Positions 1 to 15,254 of a stretch of 64,000 bases of DNA are shown here, piece after piece. The first letter of the stretch is position 1. Every line of letters starts with the position of its first letter. Source of the DNA: Ophioderma brevispina (lineage: Eukaryota; Echinodermata; Ophiuroidea; Amphilepidida; Ophiodermatidae); assembly GCA_023653785.1 (NCBI GenBank), contig JAMKCH010049270.1, positions 48,958 through 112,957 on the forward strand, in the 5' to 3' direction. The position numbers and the translations under genes were made by a program. Below the pieces are notes generated by a model. The model saw only the letters and a list, made by a program, of their open reading frames with translations, ran no database searches and was not told the DNA's origin.

Positions 1-252
1 TCGTACTAAATGAAGTACGGTGTAATATGATTTATAGTCTATTTCCCTGATATGTGCACCCGTCCCATTCAGCGATGGATGTTTTAATGCATTGCTTTGG
101 ATAGGCGGATTCCAATCCCAGACCGTTTAGGTATATAATAGAATATTTATTTGACACAGCTGATGCATCGCAATAACTGTTTCGAGGTGGCAGACCACAG
201 GCTGAACTATTGTATGTATTTTGTAATGGTTGTTTCATCCTTAAGCCCATTA

Positions 253-362
253 TATACTTCCAGTCGCAGCGGCGATTGACGTGCGCAACACCAGATTTTG
301 ACCTAAGATTAAGTGTTACGCATGCTCACGAGCAAAAATCGCTCGCTGCGACTGGAAGTATA
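253..362. repeat. 110-bp short inverted-repeat element
   Basis: About 25 bp at the left end (TATACTTCCAGTCGCAGC...) is repeated in inverse orientation at the right end (GCTGCGACTGGAAGTATA). The pair leaves only about 60 bp inside, and TA lies at both boundaries. It looks like a very small MITE or a hairpin-forming element. The centre is unusually rich in CG and GC steps for this window. No coding capacity is seen. Confidence 0.6.
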
Positions 363-639
363 TCACGGGCTTTAATTTTTGATACACCTTAAGCAATATT
401 TAGCATAACTACATTACACCCTTCGCACCTATTTTGTATCATGTACTTTATTCCGTTAACAGAATAGAGCACATGACAACGAGTAAGTTCGAGGGGTTTT
501 ATGTCATTATGCCCAAAGTTTTATTAGATATTTTTGCATATAAAGTATTTCTTTCAAGCACAAAATAGATAAAGGGTGTGTGTATGACAGAATACAACTA
601 AGAACAGAACACATAGCAAGAACACCTAGCAGTACAACT

Positions 640-1390
640 ATATAAGACTAAGACATTATGTTAGTGTGCCTATACTACGTAAAATCAAAACAAAAATGTG
701 CAATGATTAAAAATGATCTTGACCTTAATGCAATAACTATATCGTAGATTTGTTGTTGATCTAATATACTTTAATGTGTTGCAAAAAGGAAAGAAATCGA
801 ATTCAAAATACGCTAGATATGGCAGGTTTTGTAAGGACACCCCTTTTTTCTCAATTCCTGTGTTTGGAGAATATACGATATCATGATGCCTTTGTCAACT
901 TAATGCTACATTTTCTTGATCAATTACAGATTAATCAATTAATTTATTTATACCAATGTGCCAACTGATATGACGAATTCAAACACCAATTCACCAGTTG
1001 CATAGCAAGAAAACAAGATCTTCCAATTGTTTAGGATATTGATAAGAGTTTAGTCCCTTATTGTATCTATACCTGGATTACAGTAGCAGTGTTGAAACCC
1101 TCTTCATTTACACATCATGATTAATTGGGTGAGATTTTGTGTGAACACTAAATTCTTTTTGAAGATGAATAAAGGAAATTATGGCTATTCATAGATCAAT
1201 TAAACAAGATAGCATAGGTCATCATTACTTTCATTATTCTATGCCTCGTATATCGTACATTAACGTAAAAATTATCTTATTTAACTCTATCAATCTCATT
1301 GGAATGGAGGCAAAAGAGGTCTGCTTACAAAATTTTGAAGTATCGTCAACTGCTTTCTACAGATGGCACCGAAAGGCTATGCTGATACTG
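640..1390 (+). mobile_element. Terminal-inverted-repeat element carrying a gene 3' end, copy 1
   Basis: The arms near 774-858 and 1305-1375 are imperfect inverted copies of each other. The left flank, the arms and the inner part match a second element at 14610-15390, but the inner part is in the opposite orientation relative to the left flank. The inner part holds a decayed exon (871-1034) and an AATAAA at 1168-1173. The simplest reading is a duplicated or mobile inverted-repeat unit that took up the 3' end of a gene. Boundaries are approximate and no target duplication was identified. Confidence 0.5.
871..1034 (+). pseudogene. Decayed terminal exon, tyrosine-rich tail
   Basis: After a GAG at 868-870 the frame reads NIRYHDAFVNL and then meets a TGA at 966-968. 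Homology to the minus-strand exon at 15254-15078 resumes in another frame and ends RKQDLPIV followed by TAG at 1032-1034. The other copy ends RKQDHPIV with a stop at the same place. This copy is 164 nt against 177 nt there, so it is frameshifted. AATAAA follows at 1168-1173, about as far downstream of the stop as in the other copy. I do not recognise the protein family. It is probably dead. Confidence 0.55.
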
Positions 1391-1802
1391 GGAGTATTAT
1401 TGTCAAACTGAAATATTTGTTTATTTGTTTTGCTTTGAAGACAAAACCAAATGGGAAAGCGGATCACAAGTGGAATAACAAAATATGCGTAGGCGTTTGA
1501 AGAAGCCTAAGCACAAGAGTGCAAAAAATGTCTGCCTGCAAGCAAGAAAGTCTTGATGATAGGCATGTTAGTCAATTTTATTTAAAAACCGTGAGATTCA
1601 TACCGAATTAAATTTTACTAGTGGAAGAACTTGTAAACATTTAAGGAAAATTTCTTTACGTTTTAAGAACAAGAGAAAGGAAGTTGCTCGTGCAAAAGTC
1701 AAATAAAGTTTGCCTGAGACATCAGTACTGGTAAAAGATTGCAGTGGAGACAGGCTTAAAAAAAAATACTTAAATGAAACAAGAATTAACGGTAACAACA
1801 GT

Positions 1803-1803
<1 letters not shown>
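1391..1803. other. No recognisable feature
   Basis: AT-rich sequence. I see no domain, convincing splice-bounded exon or repeat here. Confidence 0.5.
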
Positions 1804-1862
<59 letters not shown>

Positions 1863-1870
1863 ACACACAC
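1804..1870. repeat. (CA)n microsatellite
   Basis: A CA run of about 67 bp with one GA interruption near 1857-1860. Such tracts can adopt Z-DNA. The long repetitive frame on the minus strand here is an artefact of the repeat. Confidence 0.97.
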
Positions 1871-1954
1871 ATTTTAAAGAGATTGTAGTAGATTGTAGTA
1901 CTAACCTACTTAATTAACTTACTTATACATAAGTGAAAGAGTGAAAGAAAGTGG

Positions 1955-2110
1955 AACAGTCGGGGCGGACGTTTAATCACAAAATAACTTTGCTGCTAGA
2001 GGGATTCGAACCCACGGCCCGGCCTTCGCTTCATATAGCAAATCATGTGGTTGGAAAAGGAGAATTCAACTTATGCAGTGTTCAGTGTGTAATGCACTCC
2101 ATCATTCAGA
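1955..2110 (-). mobile_element. tRNA-derived SINE fragment
   Basis: On the minus strand the segment 2013-2001 reads GGGTTCGAATCCC, a good match to the RNA polymerase III B box (T-loop) of a tRNA. There is no complete cloverleaf around it, so a SINE head is more likely than a tRNA gene. The sequence downstream on the minus strand resembles the body of a tRNA-derived SINE. Ends are not defined. Confidence 0.5.

Positions 2111-4531
<2,421 letters not shown>

Positions 4532-4609
<78 letters not shown>
4532..4609. repeat. (AT)n microsatellite
   Basis: A pure AT run of about 78 bp. Confidence 0.98.
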
Positions 4610-4613
<4 letters not shown>

Positions 4614-5754
4614 TACGTACACATGTTTATAATAACACAAAATGTAAGCTATTGCTGAAAATACGAGTTTCCTGATCTTACGATAGTCGAAGGATGAAAA
4701 CCATTCTTTCATGACGTAGCTTGTGCATTAAGTCAAGCTAAAATTAACCCATATCCCCAGCTTACATTATGAAGTTAACCATCGATTATTATTGCTACGG
4801 ACCTACAAATATTCAAGAGTATCATATTTATCATTTTTATTCTTATCTAAAAATGATCTTTATAATCTAAGCATTTTCAATCAACATCAATGCACCAATA
4901 ATAATATCCACATGCTGTATCCAATATTGCAATGGAATCCATACTCTGTTATTATGTAACAACTGAGCGTATCGTGTAACATAGCTACTTTTGCACTCTA
5001 TTTATGACATCAATTATATTCCACAATCCTGACGCGTAGACACCTGATATATTTAAGTGGTTACAAGGGCAGATTGTTAAGTGTGGTTACTCTTTTTGTT
5101 TTCCTGCTAGAGATAACGCTATGGCCCACAGTACAAACAAATCTAAATCTTCATAAGAAGCTATCATGATTTTTTTAAATCAGTTATTTCTGAATCGTTA
5201 ACTATGCCGGTCAATGACACGTCAAACCTCTTTGAGACACCACCGTTTAAATATCAACAACCAAGCGATTACGCTTTCTTCCACCACCTGTTCCTTGAAG
5301 TGGAAAGCTTTTGTAGCATTTGTGAGGCAGTGGTTAGCTACAATTCCAGGTGCAAAATATTTTAATCCGGTATGTCGAATATTTAAAGCAGCCAAAATTT
5401 GCCAGGTGATGTGTGCGAAAAGCGACACTTTAAAGCTGCAACAGACAATTTTTGTAATGGGATGAAAGCACCAGTCCGGTATAGTACCCCAACACATAAA
5501 ACTCTTGAAGTAATAACTTTAATTTCTTCCAGCAAACTCAAAAGTAAATTAGAAATTCTGTTACAGCTTTATGGAATTCTCTACAATCATGTTTAAAGCA
5601 ATCGATATCCTGTAAAATATTTTCAAAACCAATTAAGAGATAACCTAATTGCTCGATATAATAATTGATAATCTTGGAAACATGTCTTTTGTGATGTACT
5701 GTATTGTTTCTTTCGTTAAAATAGATGTCCTGCTTCTTGTGTATTGTTCTGTTT
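4610..5754. other. No recognisable feature
   Basis: The part at 5214-5497 is open on both strands but shows no domain or splice bounds. The rest is AT-rich filler. Confidence 0.45.
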
Positions 5755-5863
5755 TAAGGGGTTGGGTGACTTAGGCAATTTAGTCGGCTCCTTCATATCA
5801 CTCTTGTGTTTTGTGATTTATAATGTGCAGTGAATGGAAAAAATTTGATTTGATTTGACTGCA
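5755..5863 (+). mobile_element. Probable LINE 3' tail
   Basis: A TTTGATTTGATTTGA run at about 5844-5858 follows a T-rich stretch. Short tandem tails of this kind are typical of the 3' ends of CR1/L2-type non-LTR retrotransposons. No coding remnant is visible immediately upstream, so this is a 5'-truncated tail at best. Confidence 0.35.
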
Positions 5864-8409
5864 TGATATTTAAAAATTAATAAACAAAACATTATTCATA
5901 AAGTAGATAATACACTAATACAGCAAATAGAAACTACTAGATTTATCTGTCTACGCTTTGATTACAATTTATTGTGGGCTTCTCAAACACAGCATGTTTC
6001 TAAAAGAATTTCTAAATACAATAGTATAATCCGAGGTTCGACCGTTCCTCCCACTTGAGTCACTGAAAATATTATGCATTTTTGTTCTAGCTCATTTTTC
6101 TTACGGGACAATGACACATCTTCTGTAACACTAGATATGGCCTTGACCTTTTTCATCAAGAAAACGAACGCCGTTTTGCCAGGAACACTCCAAGTTCTCA
6201 TGGTCTTCTTTTTGGGTAACCTGCTTACGCTCCTTAAACATTCCCCGTCATTTTCCTCATTTAAAACAAACCTAAAAAAGACACTCATCGGCTTGTACAA
6301 CAGCTGGTTGGTACTAGGATTTGAAAAGGGTAGTATTTTATTATTTGCTTGTTACACAGCTTCCTCAAACATACAAAAACAAACCGCTCTATAAGTGTCA
6401 CGTACAAGGTTTGAATTCCTTGGTGTGTTTGGACCGATTTTCCGGGTACGAATCCTATTACGTGGCACTTGAAATAAGATTCATTCGTTGCCCCTGCAAT
6501 CAGTAAACAGGCCTTACAGCGCGGGAAATTCAAACATTGCTGTTATAGCACGTGTATTGTGATTTTTTGATCGATGGCTGGGAAACAATCCTATGACGTG
6601 ACACTTACACAGTGAATATACTTACTGGTCCCTTGGCAAATATCCAATGGACATTTTGTTGCAGCTGGGAAGCACCGTTCACGTATTAGCGAGATTTAGA
6701 TACATTCATAATGTCCTTACTTGTACGCGATACGTGGAATTTATCGATCCACGAACAAAATGATAGCACATTCTACATAGACCTGCCTACTATTTGAATC
6801 CACCTACCCACGGTTCACTATGTACTGTAAACAATATCGTTTTGTTTACAAAAAACAAACTGTTATTTCTCTGTTACCAGTTGGTCTGTACAAAAAGGCT
6901 AAGGTACGTCTTGTGACAGCGAATAGAAGGACAATCGTGGCGAATTCCTTGAATTAGGAAAGAGCCTAGGATAAGAGTATGTTTTCTTCGCTATGTGTGC
7001 TCCGATAGCCCTTTCAACTTTTTTGGTACGTTTGCTTTGAGAGTATCCGCTGAATTTTCAACGCTTTACTGTCCCTTAAAGAATTACCTTAGCTCACACC
7101 GATCTTTATACACCTGTCCAAAAGCGCAGTAAAAGTCTCCATTTTGCGATAATTACATGTTGGTACTTATTAAAGTGGCTATTTGAAAACATTGCTGGCT
7201 AAAGCTGCCTATCGGCATTATAAAGGACAACTTGAATAAAAGCAAAATATGATTAAGTCAAAAATTACAAAGTAGTAATATATTTGGAATATGTAACAAG
7301 CACCGAAATCTTTGGCAATCCCATCCCTGTGTGAACATTGTAACACATTTCACCATCCATAACCAACTCATTAAGTGTATTTTAAATAATAGGCATGCAA
7401 AAATACTGTAAAGCTCTATTGCCAGAGCACTTATGAAAAGGGGAATGGAAAATGAAATTGGGGGCATTCCTATTGCGAGCAAATTGAACCTTTTCTTAAG
7501 GTTCAGTTTGTTTATCAAATAATGATTCAAATAAAACGAAAATTAACTGTAAAGGAAAGACCATATGTCAGGTTACAACAGAATAAAAGTGATTTAACCG
7601 AGGTAAAAGCTAACGCTAGTAATGATATCATGTTGGTAATGTCATTTGATCTTGATATATATTTACAGCAATTATGATCTGAGTAATAAATGTAATCATA
7701 ATGATACATTCATAATGATAACTAATGCCCAATTATGATTATGGGCATGTTTGCAACAGGTAGATCCGTAATAGCATGAACATATAAAGTAGATCGACAA
7801 ATTAACGTCATTGCCATTAGGTAAGTTACCCCTTTCCTTGGATAATTTGAGGCAGCTTAATGTGTGTGATTAAAACTGATATTTACAATAGTTAATTTGA
7901 AAATAAAGTAATGGGATTCTGCCTGAAAAAAGTACAATGATGTGTTACAGGCTAGCGTCCTTTGATAACTGAGACGACGGACCTTCTCTTTATCCGTTGA
8001 TAAACATAGAGATTCACAGCGACCGCGCTAGAAACTGGTTGTCACAAAATAACTACACAAACTATATCGGTATTAGAATTTATTCCTTGATACATAACGT
8101 CATGATAACATGTACCCGACTTTTGGAAAAACCTAAATATCTCACAAACCGCATTCTTAAAATTATAGTAGATGCCAAGGCATGGTGTTTTTTATTGAAG
8201 GTTACGCAGCATGTCATATATTTGGATAGCCACACCCTAGATGCAGTCTATGACTATCGTTGTACACGAAATAACTGACACATGCACGAAAAATTAGTCA
8301 ATACAACTAATGCAATGAAAATTGATTAATGTTATAGTATGTCACAATCAAGAGAGTGAATTTTCATTTTAGGTGGGTATTCTTGTTGTAAACAGCAGGG
8401 GTGCCGTTC
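5864..8409. other. No recognisable feature
   Basis: AT-rich sequence with short open frames on both strands (for example 5983-6394 and 7997-8278). None has a recognised domain or convincing splice context. Confidence 0.45.
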
Positions 8410-8430
8410 AAAAAAAAAAAAAAAAAAAAC
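8410..8430. repeat. Poly(A) tract
   Basis: An uninterrupted A run of 21 bp. It could be the tail of a retroposed sequence, but no source is recognisable upstream. Confidence 0.9.
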
Positions 8431-8815
8431 TTCTTTTACAAAATAGCTAAAAGTGGTAATGATCAATATAATTTTAATGTTCCTATAGTTGTGTTATTAT
8501 CATTACATTTAATAAAAACAGTATGTGTCAAAAAACTACCGCGCTTTTGTTTTGCTGCCTTCAAGTTGATTTAAATTTTCGCCACAAAAATTTGCAAAAT
8601 TTCAAGTTAGAGGAACACTTAAAACATTTCATTCTGTGTAAGCAGCAGCGTATTTCATAAAGTGATTATTAAAGAAAATAATAAAACGACTGCCAGCTTA
8701 CACTGGTTAAATTAAATGCTGATATTGAGCATGGAACAATTAAAGCTGAATCATCTGAATCTACACTTAAAATCTAAAAGATCTAAAGCGTAAAAATCTA
8801 GAATAGACCGTATGT

Positions 8816-9025
8816 CAGTGGCGTAACAGGCGGGGGGGGGGGCAGGGGGCAGGTTGCCCCCCCTGACGACTTTGGCCGGGAAAAAAATTGCAAAAATCAT
8901 GCTAAATCAGCCGTTTTCTAGCCCTCTGACCGGGAAAAATTGGTCTTTTGACCCCCCTGAGAGGGAAAATATCCCAAGACTGTAAAATTGGCCCCCTCAG
9001 AGCGGGCAGGCCCGTTACGCCACTG
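8816..9025. mobile_element. hAT-type MITE with exact 8-bp target duplication
   Basis: The ends CAGTGGCGTAACAGG and CCCGTTACGCCACTG are inverted copies. CCGTATGT stands directly before the element (8808-8815) and directly after it (9026-9033). An 8-bp duplication and CAGTGG-type ends are features of the hAT superfamily. The inside has long G and C runs and no transposase. The exact duplication suggests a fairly recent insertion. Confidence 0.85.
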
Positions 9026-9033
9026 CCGTATGT

Positions 9034-12000
9034 GTGTATAATGTAATAACCTGTACTGCTTACGTTTCCTGAACATCATTCCTTCAAGACATTGAAATCC
9101 ACCCTCGAAAAGAATTTTATCGTACACTCTTCAAATTCCTCTTGAACCGTATGACAGTCAACAAAGTAATGCATAGTGGATTTGCGATGAATTGTGTATT
9201 ATTAATGAGCTATGTATACTGTTTCGTTTACACAAATCATTTCAAAGTATCTTAAAGGTGTCTGAACCGATCGACAACCTGAAGCTGGATCGGTTTAGCT
9301 CTTAATTTGTAATCAACTGTTTTTCGTGATATTCTTCTACATGATAAAGAAAACTTCAGTGGCAATATATGACCATGATCTGGTCACCCACCACATTTAA
9401 GCTAAAACAACGAAAATCTGTTTATCGATATAGCTTTTGACAGCATTGTATGTATGACTAATCGGTTGACCTGAACCGAACTTGACCAAATGCTTAATTC
9501 AAATCTTTAATTCCTTCTTCCAAACAGTAGTGCTTCCCAAAACAGACTTCATGTGTGAAAAACACGATTATTATTCCTGACAAAAATAATTGGGCACTGC
9601 TTATGGTGTTGAATGAACTTTGACCTCAAATAGATCAATAAAAATAGGATAAATAATTACTTAACCCAAACCTAATTGCAACATAATACATTTCTCCAAA
9701 ATTTCACCGAGAAAACCTTTAAGAACAACGTACCAAGAGTGTAACAAAATCAAAGCGGTGGAAAATTGTATTTTTTGGGGGTGGGGCTCTACATGATTAA
9801 AAATATATAAAAAACGTCGAAATGTATATTAACGGGTTCTTTACCTTTCAAGAATTAACAAAAGTATAGTTTGCCCTATCTGCAGCTTATAGTTTAATAG
9901 TTATGAGGCAAATAGGTTCACGGTCACTATTGGGGTAACATTTCAGATTTATCCGTTTGTTTTGAAACAATAACGTCAAATTAATCGTCTAATGGTACAA
10001 AAGCCGAAAATATACTGGATGTACTATCTAGATATTTTATTGCATAATTGGAATGCAAGATGTGACTGGAGCTTAAATAGTCTATGGGAGGTCACTAGCT
10101 ATTACTCTATCATTCTTATATTGAATGTATCAGACAAATATATCAGACAAATAATCGATGTACAGAAAAAAGTTGAAAAATTACCAAATAAATGACATAG
10201 TGAATACAGATTTATTCCAATGTGATGGAATAACATACAACATTGCGAAAACGTAAGTAAATTGACAACATATAAGTTGATTATTACAAATCGGAAGAAG
10301 TTTTAATTTTTTAGCTTTAATTAGGTTGATTTGAATAAACATTTATCATTTTTGGCAATTTCACAGTATATTACCACCAAAGTTGTTGTGATGTACCATA
10401 TAATCATACCAGCGCACAATCGTGTGATGATAGTATTCAAATCTAAGTCTTTCTAATGCACCCCGACCGCATCAATAAGTCAAGTATTTATAATGATAAT
10501 GATCCTAAATGACCTTTCACCTGTCCCAATTTAGACTCTGAATAACGCATCTCTAATAAACGATGCTATACAATTTATTGTGAAAAGTGTTCATTCCATT
10601 TTCGGCTCTGTTCTCAATATCCTATGAAAATAGCTATACCGATGACCTTAAAGGACCACTAACTCCACTACTGATGTAGACATTCAGCTTCCTTCACCAA
10701 GCAACGAGTTTTATGAAAATGCATAACATGTGAAAGAATGGGGGTTTATTTGAAGTAAACCTTATTCCTGCAAATCCAAAAACATTTTTACAACTTGTAT
10801 TCCGACAAATATTTAGAAAATATAAACGTTTTAAAGGCGTTTTAGTTTTACTAAAGCATTGTGAGAGTCGATTATACAATTTTACAACATTAGACGATGC
10901 GAGATGCAATTAACCGTTCGCTGGGTTAATAAGCTATTGTTTCTACATTAACTGATCATTATAATATTGAAATAGATGTACAAAGAGAAATCACTATAAC
11001 GAGGAGTACCATTTTTAGGTTAAGATTTACACATACCTAATCTCATACATCTAATATTTTTAAAAGTATTGACATACAAAGGAATGTTTTACAAAATCGT
11101 AGTAAAACAATCACACCTTGCAAAACTATAATTATAAAAATAAATATGATAACAGTGGCAGATTTAATAAAATCTACCGAAAGGAAAGGGGCTATTAGAG
11201 TGTGTTATAATCGCGTATATGTCACGGTTCTACGAGAATTACCGTGGCGACCCACGTTTAATTTATCTGCCGTGTCCTCTGTTTTATTCTTTTATCGTGT
11301 ATGATATCACTGCATGGAATAACAAGACTTGAATTTAATTTCCCTACAGCCTGTAAGTGATGAGATGTGCTTTCAACATGCAAGATGTGCCTTTCTGATT
11401 GTACGAAGCAATGTTAGGTTCACGTTCTATATCTTCTACTCCATCTACAAAATTACGTTTAACTAAACAGAAGCATAGTTCATATTTCATACACTAATTT
11501 TCCAAAATTATATCCAAAGGTTAGTTTTGCGGTAGTTTATAGCAAGCACGAATCTTTTCTCTGTGTATAATTTCTCCGAAAAATATCATGGTGATTTTGT
11601 AACATCAACTTCATAAAAAGCATTGAAGATGGTGACGACACATGTAGATGAAATTATATTCTGCTCCGAGAGGAAGCAGTAATAAGATTAAGACACAATT
11701 AGCTTTCATAAATAGCTGGGATGAGATACCGAGAAAGGGCAAAACTAACTCTGTAGAGGGATACGATAAGAGGGCAATATGACGACTGTTCTGTAGTGGA
11801 TAAGAAAAAACCTTAGAATGATGAAAGGAATATTTTTAGATTGTAGTCAATAGACGAATGGTTCATGACCAGTGTAGCCTAAAGGTACAGCATCGCCTTA
11901 CATTGGCACTTGCTCATGATGGCCACTACGTAATTGACCACCTTTGTATGCTCAAAGTCTTGAGCCATTGCTGAAATTAATACCCGTTCTGTTGTTTTGG

Positions 12001-14609
12001 AGTGAAGATCTTGTTCAAACAATAACATATCAGATGTTACTCGTAATTATCTCTTATTATGAAAACCGGTTTATATAGAGCAGTGCAACGCATATTTCAT
12101 ATGTCATAATGAAGTGCATAACCGTGGATATGTCTCGGATAGCTTTGAATACCTATCTGCTCAAGGACATGTGCAGCAAAAACACCAGTGGATATAAACC
12201 AAATGTGTTCACTAAACGTACGTCGCAGTCAGGCGATGGCAACTTTATGATTGAATAAGTCATATTGAAAACCCACCTGGACAACAGGCATTCGCATGGA
12301 AATGTATGTGTGTGAATACCTTTCAGTCTGTGCTCAAACATACGAAATATCATAAGTAAGCTATGCGATACGTTAATGCGCATTGGGTACTAGCAGTGCA
12401 CCTGTTCATACGGTTAAATCAATCTGCCATTGTCAATGTTGTTTTACAGTAATGCCGTTAATACAAACTCTTAACTAACATCACATCAACCTCATTTGGC
12501 AAAACCCTGACCTATGTAACTTACCATTGTGGTATATTTTCTAAGGATTACCTGCGGTATACCTCTCTATTAAATTAACAATAGTGTGATTTCTGTACAA
12601 CTATCATATTTTTCCTACAATATCACTCTATTTATGACATGAATGATTAGCCTTGGATAACCCAATGCAGTAATAACAAGAACACATGTTACACAATACT
12701 GATGAGCTGCCTCCATGGTATAGTGTCTGTAGTTATGCGGGTCATTCCTCGCATCGCGTGGCTAAAGACAGATTACATTTCGTTGCATACGGAAATAAGC
12801 AGCTTTATGTTCTCTCTTATGCGGTTCCGTGTACCATCACAAGTAGCGTGTTAAACGCGGTAATGATACCATGTTTCGCACTAACGAATACACTTAAGTT
12901 TATGAAAAAGGTAGTTTTTAACAACTGAATACCATGACACACAAATTAGGTATTTTGCTCTTAACTTTTTTTTATTTAAATCATCTAAAAATAAAATATA
13001 AATTATAGAAATTATTAGAAAAGAAATTGTTTGCGACAGTATGACAGTAAAATGAAAACCAAGGACACATTTCCAGTTGCATTTTCATAATGTACTCGCC
13101 CAATTCAAATCTGAGGATTATTTTTGACACACCCGCATTGACTTAAACGGAAGACCGCATGTTTATATTAATCTGACATAGACCCTTCACCATCCATTGT
13201 CGCAAAAACGGCAACGTGAAAATGTCATACATTAAAGTAAGAAACCTGGGTTGGTAATCACATTTAGCCACCGTACTGCGCTAGACCGATGTCACATTGA
13301 TCACATTAGGTGCGTATATTGCAATTGCAATGCCGATTGGTCATGGATGTACATGTTTATTACATTGTACAGGAGAGTAAATTGTTCGTTTGGGTTGCAA
13401 AAAATAATTGTTGCTTTTTTACCAATGCAATCACAGTTGGCGGAAAAGGAAACGAGCCATATTATGTGTCTGGAAATGGTTAAAAACCATACTCGGCTAA
13501 CAGATGTTTTATTTAAATGCGAGCTGTTTATGCCCATATGTATCGCACGATACCATAAATATGGAAATTGATAGTTGAGATTATTTACAGACATTTCTTA
13601 TATTTATGAAATATTAAAGAGAATATACTTCTATCATTGATGGTATGTGACATTCAAACCACTACCCAAGAGACAAAAATCAATCTCTGCTGGAGATATA
13701 TTTGATTCCTTTAGCATTCATATATTTCACGAGCGTTTTCCTTTTTTTTGAAAAATAATGAATTTTCCATTCCCATATGTTAATTCCTAATAACACTCAA
13801 TATATGTGAAATTCAGAAAACGTCTTGCCTTTACTTTACGAATTTGTGCAATGTCACGTATCCGTGCGATCTCAAGGCAATAACGCATTTACCTGTAAGG
13901 CTAGTGCGTAAATGTTATTTCTTAATGGTGATACAAAATGCATTTTATGTCCAGGAATGAAGAAATTTATGTCAAAAAAAGAAGAATACATTTAGTTATT
14001 TTGTATGCAAATTGGCTGTGCACGTCGATTTAATTTACGCTTGAAATAAATCATTAGAAGTGTGGTTTATAAATACCAAATGCTATCCAATATTAACCGC
14101 TATAATGACATATACAGGGTTTCTAATAAATGACATTTTAACCAAAACTATTGTAATGCACTCTTATTTTTGTCGATATTTTGATCACCCATGTTTTCCT
14201 ATCTTATTAGATAGATTACATCAAATTTATAGCCAATTTAAGAAACTTTGCAAATTCCAACTAGGTCATTTTCCTGCTGATTTGGAACGTCTTTCCATTC
14301 AAAATGAATCTCAATTAATTCTGATATAGAAATATAAAGACATATAAACAACGTTCCATAATAATAATAGGAGACAGGGTTAGATTATGTACAATACGTG
14401 TACTTAAACGCGAAAGGTGAATATGGCGGTATATCTTGCGGAAAATCACGTTCCAGTCACGCTCCAGTAGCACGGTAGGAGCGAGGCAGGCGCGCGCAAG
14501 GAGTGAGCCCGGTAGTAGCGACTTTAGTGCATTATTGATACCATGGAGTGTCTGCTACTATTTTTATGCTAAATAGTGTCAAATAAACCAGTTTCTTAGA
14601 CAAGACAAC
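9034..14609. other. Long plain stretch, no recognisable feature
   Basis: More than 5 kb of AT-rich sequence without a recognised repeat, domain or splice-bounded exon. Frames at 12686-12928 and 13251-13594 are open but unrecognised, the latter on both strands. A small GC-rich patch lies near 14445-14525. Confidence 0.45.
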
Positions 14610-14924
14610 TATATGAACTGTTTTTAACGGAATAAAGTACAATACTACTACGTGAATCAAAAAACTTGTGCAATGATTGCAGATGACCTTGACCTTGATA
14701 ATTCTTTTGTTGTCTTAATAAAACAAATCTAATATACTTTCACGTGTTGAAAAAATGAAAGAATTCGACTGAAAAATAAGCCAGATATGACAAATTTTGT
14801 AAGCAAACCTCTTTTTCCTCCATTCCAATAGGATTTAATGTACGATATACGGGGTATAGCATTATGACAGTAAAGGTGACCCTTGCCATCTTGTTTAATT
14901 GATCTATGAATAACCATAATCTCT

Positions 14925-14930
14925 TTTATT
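14925..14930 (-). promoter_or_regulatory. AATAAA polyadenylation signal
   Basis: AATAAA on the minus strand about 150 nt past the stop of the exon at 15254-15078. Copy 1 keeps an AATAAA at 1168-1173, about 135 nt past its stop. Conservation at a similar distance supports a genuine 3' untranslated region. Confidence 0.5.
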
Positions 14931-15077
14931 AGTCCTCAAAAGGAATTAAATGTTCCCACAAAACCTCACCCAATTAATCTTGATGTGTAAATTAAGAGGG
15001 TTTTCAACACTACTAGTGTAATCCAGGTATAGAAGATACAAGCTATGCCAATAAGGGACTAAACTCTTAGCAGTATC

Positions 15078-15254
15078 CTAAACAATGGGATGATCTTGTT
15101 TTCTTTGCTCTGCAACAGGTGAATTGCTGGTTGGATTTGTCATATCACTTGGCACATTGTCATAAATAGATTCATTAATTATCCTTGGTTGGAAATATTC
15201 AGAAACTGTAACATTTGTTAATAAGTTGACAACGGCATCATGATATTGTACATT
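15078..15254 (-). CDS. Candidate terminal exon, tyrosine-rich cytoplasmic-type tail
   Basis: The minus strand shows a pyrimidine-leaning tract ending GTGAG, then 58 open codons and a TAG. The peptide begins NVQYHDAVVNLL, contains VSEYFQP and ESIYDNVPS, and ends KQDHPIV. YDNV fits the pYxN pattern bound by Grb2-type SH2 domains, so a receptor cytoplasmic tail is plausible; this is inference. No membrane segment is present, and it would have to lie in an upstream exon. The related copy at 871-1034 has the same start, the same end and a conserved AATAAA but is frameshifted. The intact frame here may mean a live exon, or simply a younger copy inside a mobile element. The family is not recognised. 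Confidence 0.4.
   Translation of the reverse strand, partial: NVQYHDAVVNLLTNVTVSEYFQPRIINESIYDNVPSDMTNPTSNSPVAEQRKQDHPIV

Noticed and set aside
1598..1870. Cys-Val repeat frame on the minus strand
   Set aside because: Translation of the CA microsatellite.
2001..2013. tRNA gene suggested by the B-box motif
   Set aside because: No complete cloverleaf can be drawn; the same holds for the sites near 23977, 24310, 32153 and 54457, so SINE fragments are preferred.
5214..5497. Open frames on both strands
   Set aside because: No domain and no splice-site context; simultaneous openness suggests chance.
5983..6394. Open frames of about 105 codons on both strands
   Set aside because: No recognisable motif, no convincing splice sites and no related copy in the window.
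13251..13594. Open frames of about 100 codons on both strands
   Set aside because: Same reasons; nothing distinguishes them from background.
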